This document shows positions 45,124-56,386 of a stretch of 64,000 bases of DNA, piece after piece. The position numbers and the translations under genes are program-made. The first letter of the stretch is position 1. Every line of letters starts with the position of its first letter. The stretch lies in assembly GCA_026545765.1 (NCBI GenBank), contig CM048842.1, positions 68,300,371 to 68,364,370 on the forward strand, written 5' to 3'. A model generated the notes under the pieces. That model was given only the letters and a program-made list of their open reading frames with translations. It had not been told where the DNA came from and did no database searches. The DNA comes from Plantago major (Eukaryota > Streptophyta > Magnoliopsida > Lamiales > Plantaginaceae).

Positions 45124-45838
45124 TAGGGGTGATCATAAAATCCGAAATCCGAGAATTCGATCCAAAATCCAAAAATCCGATCCGATCCAATCCGATGTAT
45201 TCGGATCGGATTACGGATTATGATATTTTAGATCCGAAGATTTTCGGATTAATCTGATCCGATCCGTCGGATTTTCGGATTAATACGAAAATCCAAATGA
45301 ATTTAAAAAATAATAATAAAAATATTTTTCCCCCTTATTCAGCTAAACAAAATACAAAATACTTAGGATGCTGGGAAGTTGGATTTTGGCTGTTAGAAAT
45401 ATGCACTTTCTATTTTTACTTCAAAGAATGTAATCGAATAGTCGTTATTCTAGAATATGAACTCTAAACTTTTCATATTTGTTGTTTTGGACTTGAAGTA
45501 AACTTGTGAACTTTATTTTATTTATTTTGAATGTAGAACTACTGAACTAGTATTTAATTTGGCTACGAAATGCTATTTCAGTTTTTTTTTTAATTAAAGT
45601 TCGGATTATTCGGATTAAATCTGATCCGATCCGAACTTTTTCGGATTAATCCGAAATCCGATCCAATCGTTCGGATCGGATTTCAGATTGAGCCTTTAGT
45701 GGTCCGAAACTTCGGATTGATCCGAACGATCCGATCGTTCGGATCGGATTTCGGATTGAGCCTTTAGTGGTCCGAAACTTCGAATTGATCCGATCTTCGA
45801 ATCGGATTGGATCGGATTAATCCGAACGTGCACCCCTA
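45124..45838. mobile_element. Non-autonomous hAT element with 8-bp target duplication
   Basis: The 715-bp unit begins TAGGGGTG and ends CACCCCTA, a perfect 8-bp terminal inverted repeat of hAT type. It is flanked by perfect 8-bp duplications CTGTCAAT (45116-45123 and 45839-45846), the hallmark of hAT insertion. Subterminal regions on both sides consist of many copies of ATCCGA/TCGGAT words (for example CCGATCCGATCCAATCCGAT), which could serve as transposase binding sites or form long imperfect hairpins. No transposase is encoded. Confidence 0.92.
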
Positions 45839-45846
45839 CTGTCAAT

Positions 45847-46427
45847 TGTCAAAGCCTCACAAATGGTGAATTTATTCTAGAGTCCGTCTTGCGAGAGTCC
45901 TTACAGATTAGAGAGTCCGGACTTTTCTATACAACAGATAAACATAGACAATTTACACTAAAAACCAGACAATATGATTTTTCGCGGGTTGATCCGGTCG
46001 GGCCGGGTCGACCGCGAATATTTTTAAAACTTTACATCAGCTTTGTCCGTCCAAATATGTTGATTTTTACATCAAATTGTCTAGATTTATCACCAAATTG
46101 TCTATGTTTATCGTGAAGTTGTCTACGTTTAACATGCAAACATTAGTAACAACATATTTATCCAATCAAAATACAATATTTAGAAAAGTAAACATGAACT
46201 TCAATTTCATTCGTCAACCAGTAAATTTCAATATACAAAATGAATTAAAAAATCAAAATTTACAACCTATAAAAATACATGTCTTTTCAAAAACATTTAA
46301 TACATCTACAAAATAGCTTTCTTCACACTCTTGACTTGTTCGTCGACCCCTTCTTCCACAGCGTCTCAATTTTTATGACCAATCAATGTCTTTGTTCGAC
46401 CACCCTTTTTATGAAAACCTAATACAT
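45847..46427. other. AT-rich region with inverted copies of the satellite motif
   Basis: The motif AATTGTCTA(T/G)(G/A)TTTA occurs several times at 46074-46130. It is the reverse complement of the TAAACATAGACAATT unit that forms the array to the right. Short frames (45889-46316) have no recognisable motif. Confidence 0.5.
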
Positions 46428-47398
46428 ACAACAAAAATATAAAAATACATAGACAATTTATACATAAACATAGATCATTTATACAAAAAAAATAGATAAT
46501 TTATAGTAAAACATAGACAATTTATACAAAAAACTAAACCAGCAACAACGAACAACATAGACAATTTCTACTAAAACATAGACCATTTATGCAAAAAAAC
46601 TAGACAATTTATCGTAAAACATAGACAATTATACAAAAAACTAAACCAGCAACAAGGAACAACATAGACAATTTATACTAAAACATAGACCATTTATATA
46701 AAAAACTAGACAATTAATAGTAAAACATAAACAATTTATACACAAAACTAGACAATTTATAGTAAATCATAAACAATTTATACAAAAAACTAATACAACT
46801 AAACTAGCAACAACGAACAACATAGACAATTTCTACTAAAACATAGACCATTTATACAAAAAAAACTAGACAATTTATACTAAAACATATACAATTTATA
46901 CAAAAAAACTAAACCAGCAACAACGAACAACATAAACAATTTCTTCTAAAACATAGACAATTTCTACTAAAACATAAACCATTTATACAAAAAACTAGAC
47001 AATTTATAGTAAAACATAAACAATTTATACAAAAAAACTAAATCAGGAACAACGAACAACATAGACAATTTCTTCTAAAACATAGACAATTTCTACTAAA
47101 ACATAGACCATTTATACAAAAACTAGACAATTTATAGTAAAACATAGACAATTTATACAAAAAACTAAACCAGCAACAACGAACAACATATACAATTTCT
47201 ACTAAAATATAGACCATTTATACAAAAAAACTAGACAATTTATAGTAAAACATAGACAATTCATACAAAAATTAAACCAACAATAACGAACAACATAGTC
47301 AATTTCTACTAAAACATAGTCAATTTCTACTAAAACATAGACAATTTCTACTAAAAATAGACCACTTATACAAAAAAAACTAAACAATTTATAGTAAA
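46428..47398 (+). repeat. AT-rich satellite-like tandem array (20-bp units in about 120-bp higher-order repeats)
   Basis: The basic word AAAACATAGACAATTTATAC is repeated with variants (ACCATTTATAC, ACAATTTCTAC). A marker block AACCAGCAACAACGAACAAC recurs near 46527, 46644, 46801, 46913, 47039, 47170 and 47275, spaced about 105-157 bp, which defines a higher-order repeat of roughly 120 bp in about seven copies. It has no coding potential. Confidence 0.85.
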
Positions 47399-47469
47399 GT
47401 CAGTTGTAACCAAATTAAGTAACACCTCACTTATGTAGTCACTTATGTAGACAATTTAACACCTCACTT

Positions 47470-48524
47470 TTGGTTGCAGTGCCTCCCGCTTCCCAAAGGA
47501 GTGCTTCGACGCATTGAGGCTATTTGTAGATCCTTCCTGTGGTCGAACAGTGATTCAGTTACTCGAAAAGCGCTGGTAGCTTGGGAAAAGGTATGCTTGC
47601 CTAAATCAAAGGTGGATTGCAAATTATCTCACTTCTGGAATGGAGTCAAGCTTGTATGTTGAAATTGCTTTGGAATTTATGTGGCAAAAAAGATAACTTG
47701 TGGGTCAAGTGGGTGCATAGTTACTACATTCCGCAACAAGATATTCTGACGCATAATCCCCCACCTTCGAGCTCCTGGATACTTAAAGGAATTTTGAAAT
47801 GTAGACAACTTACCCTCCAAAATTATGCGTGGGATGCTATGATGCACCTTCCCAAGTTTGTAACGGGGCTGGTGTACCGTGAACTACAAGAGGAACATGT
47901 ACCTGTAGAGTGGCGCTCACTGTTCTACAAGAATGGTGCAAGACCGAGGGCATTGATGGTCCTTTGGTTTGCGTGTCATGAACGCATTGCAACTAAGGAC
48001 AGATTGCTGCGATTTGGGTTGATCACGTCAGCTTCCTGCTGCTTTTGTACCGATGATGAGAGCTTGCCACACCTGATGTTCCAATGTTCCAATCCCGCTG
48101 CGATTTGGACTACAGTACTTGCATGGCTGAGGCTGCAACATACACCCGACAATTGGAACAGTGAACTGACTTGGATACTCCGGAAGACAAAAGGTAAAGG
48201 CTGGAAGGCCAAACTCTTGAAGATGGCCTTTATGGAAACTGTGTATGAGATATGGAAGTTCTGGAATGAGTATTGCTTTAATTCGACTTCTGGCACACCG
48301 GATACTAATGGAGTTGCCCAAAACATTATCAATATAATGATCTATAGGGCTTGGAGTGATCGCAAACTCAGACCCCATGTTGGGAATTTGATGATTGCCT
48401 AGTTTTCTTTTGTTATTTTTACGTTTTGTCCTAACGGTTTAGGCTGGATCGTCTGATCGCCTTCTGATTTGTATTTATTTTGGATAATGATATTATATTC
48501 ACGTTCCAAAAAAAAAAAAAAAAA
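47470..48524 (+). mobile_element. 5'-truncated LINE copy with poly-A tail
   Basis: The insert starts inside the reverse transcriptase C-terminal part (LPKGVLRRIEAICRSFLW), shifts frame near 47630, and continues as one 261-codon frame (47617-48402). That frame contains LLWNLCGKKDNLWVKWVHSYY, a zinc-binding CHERIATKDRL...CCFCTDDESLPHLMFQC region and the LINE C-terminus. A 3' UTR and a 17-A tail (48508-48524) follow. There is no RNase H domain, so it belongs to a different LINE family from the copy at 30930-38126. Target duplications could not be recognised. Truncation at the 5' end is usual for LINEs. Confidence 0.85.
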
Positions 48525-49844
48525 GTGTACCATGTACAAAAACACAAGTTCAGTAACATAGATCACCTCTTAACTAGATAACATGAGATACATTCTCTCA
48601 ATCAAATTTTCATCAAAACAAATTAAAATACCCGAATTTGAAGAGTTTCTACTAATCAGAGCATGAGCTCATCATTTCGCAGTAAGCAGATAGCATCACT
48701 AATCAGAGCCAAAAAGTAACTAATCTAAACATTCCAAACAGATGGCAATGGCAGATACTCAGATGTCACCAATTAAGCAAACACGCAAAGGAGAAAATGC
48801 GTACATGGTACACACAACAAATTACATCCAGACCCCCATTTAGATGTCGTAATTACAGATTAGTATCACTTAGTCGAACTATTATGATTTGGTACAATTA
48901 GATGTAAAACAATTACACTTTAGCCCACGAATTTGGCTTTTGGCGAACTAAAACCTGGAAAAGTCAATTTTGCCCCTCTCAGATTATTGAATTTTGCAAG
49001 TTACCAAACAATAACCCATTTTGACAAATTGTAATTTAAGTCCTGAATATTCAATTTTTTATATTTGTCACCATAAGATTTCGAAGAAGCTCAAATAAGC
49101 CCTCAAACTTCTATTTCAATTTGTAAATTATCCCCAACTTCAATCCGAAAACACAATTGAAAGTTCGTAACAGTTAATCGAAATCGGAGATGTAACAACT
49201 CCGATTTGGAGCTGCAAATTGGAAGAAGGAGAAAGAATAAGAAAGAGGAAGAAATTTACCGGAGAAGAAGAAGAGAAGATGGAGGAAGAAGAAGATGGAA
49301 GAGGTATGCCGGACTATTGCAGAAGATGAAGGAAGAAGAAGATGATTTTTTTTTAATTTAAAATTCCATAAGGCCATATTTGGTTGTTTCAAATGAAACA
49401 ACCAAATTAAGCTGGTCAACGGATTTGGACTAGATTGTAATTGTTCGACTAAGTAGTATGAATATGAGAAACGTCGTTCTAAGTGGGTATCCCTATGTAA
49501 TTATCCCTATTTTTATGCGATGAATCGGAAAATGAGAGAAAATAGCTAGAATCACTATCAGTATCAGATCAGTAATTGCCTATGTTATACATAAAAACAA
49601 TCGATATATGTATACCTCGACATCAGTGATTAGAGAAAACACAAAAAAGGAAATCAGTGTACAGGAGCTTGATCGAAAACCTAACAATTAATGTCAAAGC
49701 GAGAGGAAAACTTACGATTAAGGTTCTCGATCTCTGAACTCAACTTATCCGTTCGATTTCCGATCTCCGATCTCTGTTCTCCGTTCGATTTCCGATCTTC
49801 GTTCTCCGTTCAATTTCCGATCTCCGATCGATCTCCAATCTCCG
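48525..49844. other. Intergenic DNA, possible 5' gene fragment on the minus strand near 49660-49844
   Basis: Mostly AT-rich without genes. The two ends of a possible inverted-repeat unit (about 48850-49500) share AATTACA...TCACTTAGTCGAAC text, but the match is partial. At 49690-49844 a run of GATCGGAGATCGGAAATCGA-type repeats reads on the minus strand as charged text (ending LSSEIENLNRK in one frame), followed by a GTAAGT donor near 49710. It may be the continuation of the coding exon interrupted by the gypsy element at 49850. Confidence 0.35.
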
Positions 49845-49849
49845 GCTAC

Positions 49850-50743
49850 TGTTGAGGGGTTGAGCCTCAAACACTAACTAAACTACCACAAATCCCTATT
49901 CTAAGATCCGCTTCCAACTTGAAGTCCGACCTGGTGACTTGGTCCGAGCAGGGACGCCTGAAAAGACTAAGTGTGGGGGGGGGGGGGGGGGGTAGATAGG
50001 TAACCCGGTTTGCTAGATGTCAAACCGAGAAGAGACTTTACTTAAGAGAGAGAGGAAGACTCCCAATGTAGTAGTTATGAGGGAAGTTATAACAAGAGTT
50101 GACTTACCTTAATGTATGGTACCTTGTGCTATATTTATAGTTATCATGTACTTATGAAGTGGTTCATAAGATGATGCCAAGTGTATGTTCAGGATTTGGA
50201 CAACAATGCTCCCTTGGCCCATGGCCCAATAGTATGTGAGGGTCTAACACTATTAGATAGGCCTGGGAGGGTAGATTGGTCCTTTCTCCCCTTAGAGTAC
50301 TATTTCCGCTAATGGGTCCGTGTGAGACCCTTTAGAATGATCCGAGCTCTGTTGAGTTGGGTCTGTTCTTATGTAGCTCAGTGACGGTCCGAGATACTAG
50401 CTGCTCGGAAGTATCCTGGGGGTTCTAGTGTATACGTTTGGTCTTATTATTAAGGTGGCGTCCGAGTTTATCTCGTCCGGTCCATTTGGCATCCTAGGAC
50501 TGACAATGTGTGGTCCTTGTGAGACCATATGACCTTTTGTCAGGTTCGAAAGTCATGCACCTAGCTAGGTCGGACCAGCTGAAAAGGTGTGTTGACTTGA
50601 GCGTACTGATTGACATGGAAGGCTTTCCTTAGGGCGGACTAGCCAAGGTCGGATAAGTACTGAATTGGCTATTTTAGCCTTGATGCGCTCTAGGACACGC
50701 TCTATGGCGCCCTTAACGGATTGAACATATATCCGTATCAACA
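49850..50743 (-). repeat. 3' LTR of the complete gypsy element
   Basis: It runs from TGTTGAGGGG to CGTATCAACA on the + strand, with an inverted repeat TGTTGA/TCAACA at its ends. The minus-strand TATA motif (CTATAAATATAGC) is near 50131-50143. A run of 18 G lies at 49975-49992. Confidence 0.92.
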
Positions 50744-50763
50744 TATGTCCCCCTAGTTTCCAA
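50744..50763 (-). promoter_or_regulatory. Polypurine tract of the complete element
   Basis: On the minus strand TTGGAAACTAGGGGGACATA abuts the LTR. Its first 17 bases equal those of the tract at 21331-21350. Confidence 0.75.
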
Positions 50764-50912
50764 GTATCTTAGTAGAAGATAGTTGTGGAACTATGAGTAA
50801 AGGAACAAGTGTGTTTAGGAGTGTGTTCGAATCGTTAATTGTGAGGAAAAAATCCCTTTTTTTCATGCAGAAAATCCGTATTCGTGTTTCAAGAAATTGA
50901 TATATCTCTCCC

Positions 50913-50940
50913 CCCGCCCCCCCCCCCCCCCCCCCCCCCC
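50913..50940 (+). repeat. C homopolymer tract
   Basis: CCCCG followed by 24 C (50917-50940). The truncated relative has 10 C at the equivalent place (39751-39760). The site is therefore conserved but length-unstable. Confidence 0.8.
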
Positions 50941-51320
50941 TTCATTCTACAGTCCGGGATAGGAAAAATCTCGAACTGTAGAAGGAAAAGGTATTTGTAT
51001 CGGAGATATATCGCGATCCGAGTATGGTTTTAGGATTTAAAGAAGTCTCTTGTGGAAGAGTGTGTAAGAAGTAATCCGTTGGGCTGGATATGTGAAATGG
51101 TTCATCTGGGCCGATGAATAGTGATCCAAGAGGCCCAGTAAGTCGTCCGTCCAGTCCATGAGTGAGGATCCCGAGATAGTGGAGAATTTCTAAAATAAAT
51201 TTAATGGGGGCGTGATGTAATTTTGCCAAATGTGAACCGATGCAACCGTTGGATTGAAATGATCAACGGCTGGGGTTGGAATCCAAGTAATGCGACGCTT
51301 CATCTTCCCCAACTAGCCCT

Positions 51321-51330
51321 CTATAAATAG
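51321..51330 (+). promoter_or_regulatory. TATA box of the accessory gene in the complete element
   Basis: CTATAAATAG on the + strand, about 580 bp inside the 3' LTR, followed by CATTGTCACACTTTAGCCG. A leader intron follows: donor TCAA|GTAAGTAA at 51518, acceptor GCCCTAG|GATG at 52010. Spacing from TATA to donor to ATG closely matches that at 40198-40914. Confidence 0.7.
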
Positions 51331-52011
51331 ATCGCAGATCTGTCATTGTCACACTTTAGCCGAATTGAATTCAGAGCATTCTTAAGCAATCCGAGCAAGT
51401 AACTAGCTTCCGAGCAAGCAAGGTTTCGAGTGAGTAATCAGATCTGCCGTGCAAGTCACTGTCGGAGAGCTAGCAAGGCTTCGTCGTCCGTCAATCTTTC
51501 TCCAGCTACTTTATCAAGTAAGTAAATCTGGATTTCTCTAAATTTCGAGTATTGTTTCTTCTACCACGGATGCATGTATGCTTTGTGGGATTTCCGTGCT
51601 TGTATGCTGTAGGGATAGGTTTTTTTTGCCAAGTAATGTGTCGTATGTTGAGTTTTGGTTACTCTAGTATTGCATGCGTTCCGTAGTTGAACTTATGGTA
51701 TCAATTTGTATATATGACTCGTAGATTTTCCTTGTAAATGTGCCATGTATGGTAGAATATAGTGCCAGTAGGCTTGTTGAACTTTCTGTTATTGCGCCTT
51801 GCATGGTAGATAATAGTGCCAATTGGCACATAGAACTCCCCTGTGGCGTGACCTTGCGTGCCAAGGTAGGTGCCAATAGGTAGAGGCAATGACCCATAGG
51901 AACACACAATCAAATAGGGTTTTTTTGGGACCATGGGACTTAATAAGATACGTAAACGAACTCTCGGACGACCACAATATCTTTTTCTAATCCGTTTCCC
52001 TGTGCCCTAGG

Positions 52012-54975
52012 ATGTCCGAGAGCGATAGTCAGAATCAATACAAAGCTCACGATCATGATGATGGAGTAGACCAAGGATCCGAGTCTGTGATGGTAACCTC
52101 GTCTGCATCAGACCACCCGGAATTGGAGATTCCACAAAATAGCCTTCCTGCGGAGGAACGTAACGCGGACGTTGTGGAGGTTGTCTCTTCTGGAGATTCA
52201 GATGCTGGGCATGGGGTCCGAGACTCATTACTACCGAGCAGGGTGAGAAACGACAGATGTGCATGAGAATAAAGGTACGAGTCCAATCTCGGACCATTGG
52301 CAGCGGTGGCATGCCTGCTGATATGAGCGTGCCTCGGACGGAACAAGGAGGTGATACTGATCGTGAGGCAGAGGATGTTGAAATGTTCGAGGCTGGAGAG
52401 GAGGACCGTGTGGCGATGGAAACTGGTTCGACCAATCCAAGTACATCTGGGAGACCCGTAGGTGGAGAAGAAGAGGAGGAAGAGGGAGATGAAGAAGATG
52501 ACGAGGAGGAAGAGGAGGAAGCCCCTCCGGCTGCTCGTCCGCGGGGACGCTCTGGGCGCCGGATTGTTTTGCACCCAGGAGTGCCCGCTCAACATAATCC
52601 TCCACTGGTTGCGGGTCGCGGAGCTAAGGCTGCGCAGACTAAATTCTCTCGTCCTGCGTCTGCTGTCGTTATCGCGGACCCGTATGGTGAATTGAACGCG
52701 GATGGTTTGCTTCTCACCTGTCCGTCCAAGGTGAAACCTGAGGATATTCCGGAGTGGAGACGGAAGTGGGAAATTCCTGAGTCCGTAAAAATTATGGTTC
52801 CTGAACCCGGGCACGCATTCTACAATCCACCAGCGGGATATATGTGTGTGCATGAAGCGGCTTTCTCTTGCGGATGGAAGGTCCCCATTGCTTCCGAGTT
52901 CAAGTATATATTGAATCACATCGGAATAGGTTCGAGCCAGGTTATTCCCAAGTCCTTGGAAAACTTGATTTGCTTCGCAGTTTTCTGTGCGAAGAAGGGG
53001 CAGTCTGTAAACTTTGAAAACTTCAAGCAGCTCTTCAATGTAACTTTTAGTCCGGGGAATCCCCTTTTTTATACTTTTGTAAATAGAAAATCGTATAACT
53101 TCATCTCAGATCCCATCTCCTCGCTTGGATCAAAGTGGTGGGAGAAATATATCTTCGTGCGGATGACTTTGAAGCCTGGGGAGTCCGCGAGGAGACGAGA
53201 ACAGTGGGGGTTGCCCACAAAATTTTTGGGGAGAGCATTCCGGATTGGCGCCCTCTTCCAAAAAACGTGGCTCCGTGGGTGGCGGAGATCCACAAGAAAC
53301 ATAACCCACCAACTTACCCGTTCCACTGATTGATTTGTCAGCCACTGCCCTATCTGTGCGGACTGACTAGCATTGTGGAGGTCGGAGGGAAGGCCGACTT
53401 CTGTAAGGATCCTTAATTTAGGATTTGTGTTTCCATTTTTTTTTTTTTGTGTTTTCGAATGTCATGCATGATTGTTCCATAGTTGTCCGTTGTTCATGGT
53501 GAGATAGATCCGTATCTGACATCGTTTGTTTCTTCCCCAGCTTACTGGTTTGAGTACATCATGTCGACCCTCCGAGAGAAGAAGAAACAGCAGAGGGAGC
53601 AGCAAGCCCTTGAGCTTGCCACTGGCCAAAATCATCAATACGTCCACAGGTTTGCCTATGGCGGACCCAAAAAATGCGGCCCTATTTGCTGCTAAGGAGG
53701 AGAGGCAGAAGAAGGCGGGTGAGGATCCCCAGGTCTTGGAGGTGACTGACAAGGGCAAAGGTCCTGCGACCCGCAGTACTACTGCGTCGAAGCCACCAAC
53801 CGGAGGTGCTCCGAGGACATCTGGTCCTGGTGGTTCCGCTGCGTCCGCGCCTCCGGGGGATGTGTTGATGCGGGATGCCATCGTCTCTGGCAAGAAAAGG
53901 GGTGCGACCTCGGATGCTTCTCCTGCATCAAAGAAGCAGCTTTTCGCTGTGTTTCTGTCGTTATCCGACCAGGCGGCCCTTGACGCGGAGTATGAACGGA
54001 GTCGCGGACTCCCTGTGGTTGAGAGGGTTGGATAAATCCATGAACTCCATCAAAGGGTAAGTACCTTCCGCCTGATTTCCTTCTTTGGTTTCAGCTTTTG
54101 TGTTAGAAATATAACTTCTGACATTACGGACTTCTTGTAGCTCGGATCGATGCATGATCAAAGCCATGCAGTTGAAGGCCAGTGAGTGGGCCACTATTGA
54201 GGAGGACCTGCATAAGGCTTTGGTTGCATCCGCGGAGGACGCGGAGAAGGTCAAACAGGCGGAGGCCCAATTGAAGAAGAAGAAGGATACGCTCGTTGCC
54301 AAGTTGAAGGCTAGCTGGCAAGAGGCAAAGTCGAACGTGGAATGGCAGGAGAACTTCATTGACAAATCGATGAAGGCGTTCCTGGAGTCCAAGGATGCAC
54401 TCCTCGAAGATCTCCAGTTCGCCCGGCTCGAAGCTGTTAAAGACTTCATGAAGTCGGACTCCTTCAAGTTCTTTATGGCGGACAAGGCCGACGCTCTCCG
54501 CCTGGAGGGGTTCTCATCCGCCATTGGCCAATTACAAGCAAAGGGGTTGGTGCCTCCAAACTTTGACTGGATGGCGGAAGGATTGGATCCTTCCGCGGAT
54601 GCTGGTGGAGTTGAAATCCCGGTGGAAATCGTCCCGGATGAGCGGTTAGCGGCGTGTGAGTTCACAGAGGTGGTCACCGAGGAAGGTGAAATTGAAATCA
54701 CCAATGGCGGACCTTTTCTTCCCAAATGTGTCCCGGGAGCGATAGGGAAGGTATGCTTCACGCCTTTCCATGATAACATGGATTATCTGAAGAATTGGTA
54801 CTTCATGCCTTCTCGAATCGTCGGCCATGACGCGGACTTCAACTTGTTCGAAAGCATAAAGGCTTCCTTTGATGCTGTTGCTGAGTCACGCGCGGGTGCC
54901 TCAAATGCCAATCCGTCCTCCACAAATCCGCCTGGAACTGATGAAGCCGGCCCAAGCCAGCCCCCTCCGCAATGA
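52012..54975 (+). pseudogene. Accessory gene of the gypsy element (acidic / gypsy-type domain / coiled-coil)
   Basis: The gene lies on the strand opposite to gag-pol. MSESDSQNQYKAHD starts directly after a leader intron; the frame breaks near 52240. The next frame (52257-53333) has an acidic tract of about 30 Glu/Asp, a basic RPRGRSGRR, and the conserved domain with AFYNPPAGYMCVHEAAFSCGWK, NPLFYTFVNRKSYNF and KWWEKYIFVRM. A GTAAGG donor (53403) and CCCAG acceptor (53540) lead to an exon starting MSTLREKKKQQREQQ. A second intron (54057-54140, GTAAGT...TGTAG) leads to a coiled-coil exon (54154-54975) with AVKDFMKSDSFKFFMADKAD and a Pro/Ser-rich end. Regions match Pfam-type 'putative gypsy-type transposon' sequences by eye. 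Biochemical role is unknown; a regulatory or nucleic-acid-binding role is speculation. Confidence 0.72.
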
Positions 54976-56386
54976 GAAGTCCGGGGTATGCCCCATGGTA
55001 ATGATGTAACTTCTGAATACTAATTTTTGATGGCACGGATCTGTTGCCAAGTACACTGATTTCTGGTTCTGTATTAGTAACGCAAGTACAATATGCTTCT
55101 TTTATTATATCAATGCTTCCGTTTTTATGCTTTCTTGATCCGTCATGTTATGCGTAGTCTTAGTAGTCTGCATAAATACACAACTCTTGCAAGCTCGGAT
55201 CACTTTGAGCAATATTTGATGTAAAGCAAGTAGTCTGATACTCGGACTACTTGATAGACTTAACCTTTGGGTGTTTCTGCAAATGAAGTTTGTCGGACTT
55301 GCCGATGAATGAATACTCGGATACTTCTATAGGGAAGTTAAAATCATGGGCTCAATATGATCAGCTGGGGTAAGCCCAAATGATACAATATTGTTTGGCC
55401 CTTACGGATGGCCCAAGCCCATCGTCGACATCAGTCTTCTTACGTGGCGGACGATAATTGGTTCGTCCTATCTATAAATACCCGAGTTCCCCACTGCATT
55501 GATCGCATAGATCTAATTCTAATTTTCATCTTGTTGAAAATTTCTCTCTTCTTTCTCAAGGTTGGACTGATCCTGCAGTTTTGAGCCTAGTGGTTCCAAT
55601 AGGAAGACGATATCTTGACTAGTCTCCACCTCGAGACTCCCGTCCACTCTCAAATTAGCATGCATTATTTTGAGTTTGAGAGTGGCGTGGGTCTAGAGGG
55701 ATAGATTACTCGAGATTTATTGTCTAGGAAACGTAGATCTTGGCAAATTTTCCGATCTGAGTAAGCTGACGAACGACCCCATCGGTCGTATGCGTGATCC
55801 ACCCGGTAGGAGCTTGTCCTATCCGAAGAGCTACTGGCGGGTGGATCATGATACGATCAATGCGTCAGATCCGTGTTTTGGATTCAAACGAATGAATATG
55901 TTGAAGAATCGTAGTGTCCGGAGGTTGATTCCTGATTTGTTCGTGTTACAGGCACATCCCATTTTTCGTTGTCTATAGGAAGATTGATGATGTTGGTGTG
56001 CGGATGGACCCTTTTGCTTGAGAGATCTTTTGGTGGATTTATGGTATATCTCGGAGAATAGGACAGGCTCTTACGTTGTATTGTAGATATTGTAGTGATC
56101 CGGATATTTATGTCGGATCGTAGTACGTACAAAGGAGATTGTGTGTTTCTTTGTTCATTTGTACAAACAAGATTGTTGTTATAATCTTTCTGTCATGTAA
56201 TAATCAAATTTCGTTTTGAATCGAAAGATGAAAGTTGTATTGATTTGCCGTAAATTCAATTACAACTTGTTAGCTGCATGGCCAATGACAAAAGAGTTAA
56301 CAAAAATAGAACTGACGGAGTTCCGTGTAATAAACGGTTTAAGCCTAGAATGTCAAAACAACTTACGGAGTTCCGTGTAACAAGCC
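54976..56386. other. Spacer between accessory gene and pol, with a further TATA box and a hairpin
   Basis: No convincing protein. TATAAATA at 55473-55480 (+) is followed by a CT-rich leader (CTCTCTTCTTTCTCAAG) and a possible short ORF at 55790-55978 (MRDPPGRSLSYPKSYWR). CCACTCTCAAA (55644-55654) and TTTGAGAGTGG (55675-55685) form a perfect 11-bp stem. The words ACGGAGTTCCGTGTAA are duplicated at about 56305 and 56364 just before the pol stop. Confidence 0.4.

Noticed and set aside
48850..49510. Possible inverted-repeat transposon with AATTACA...TTAGTCGAAC ends
   Set aside because: Only part of the ends match and no target duplication was found; kept as a note in the spacer entry.
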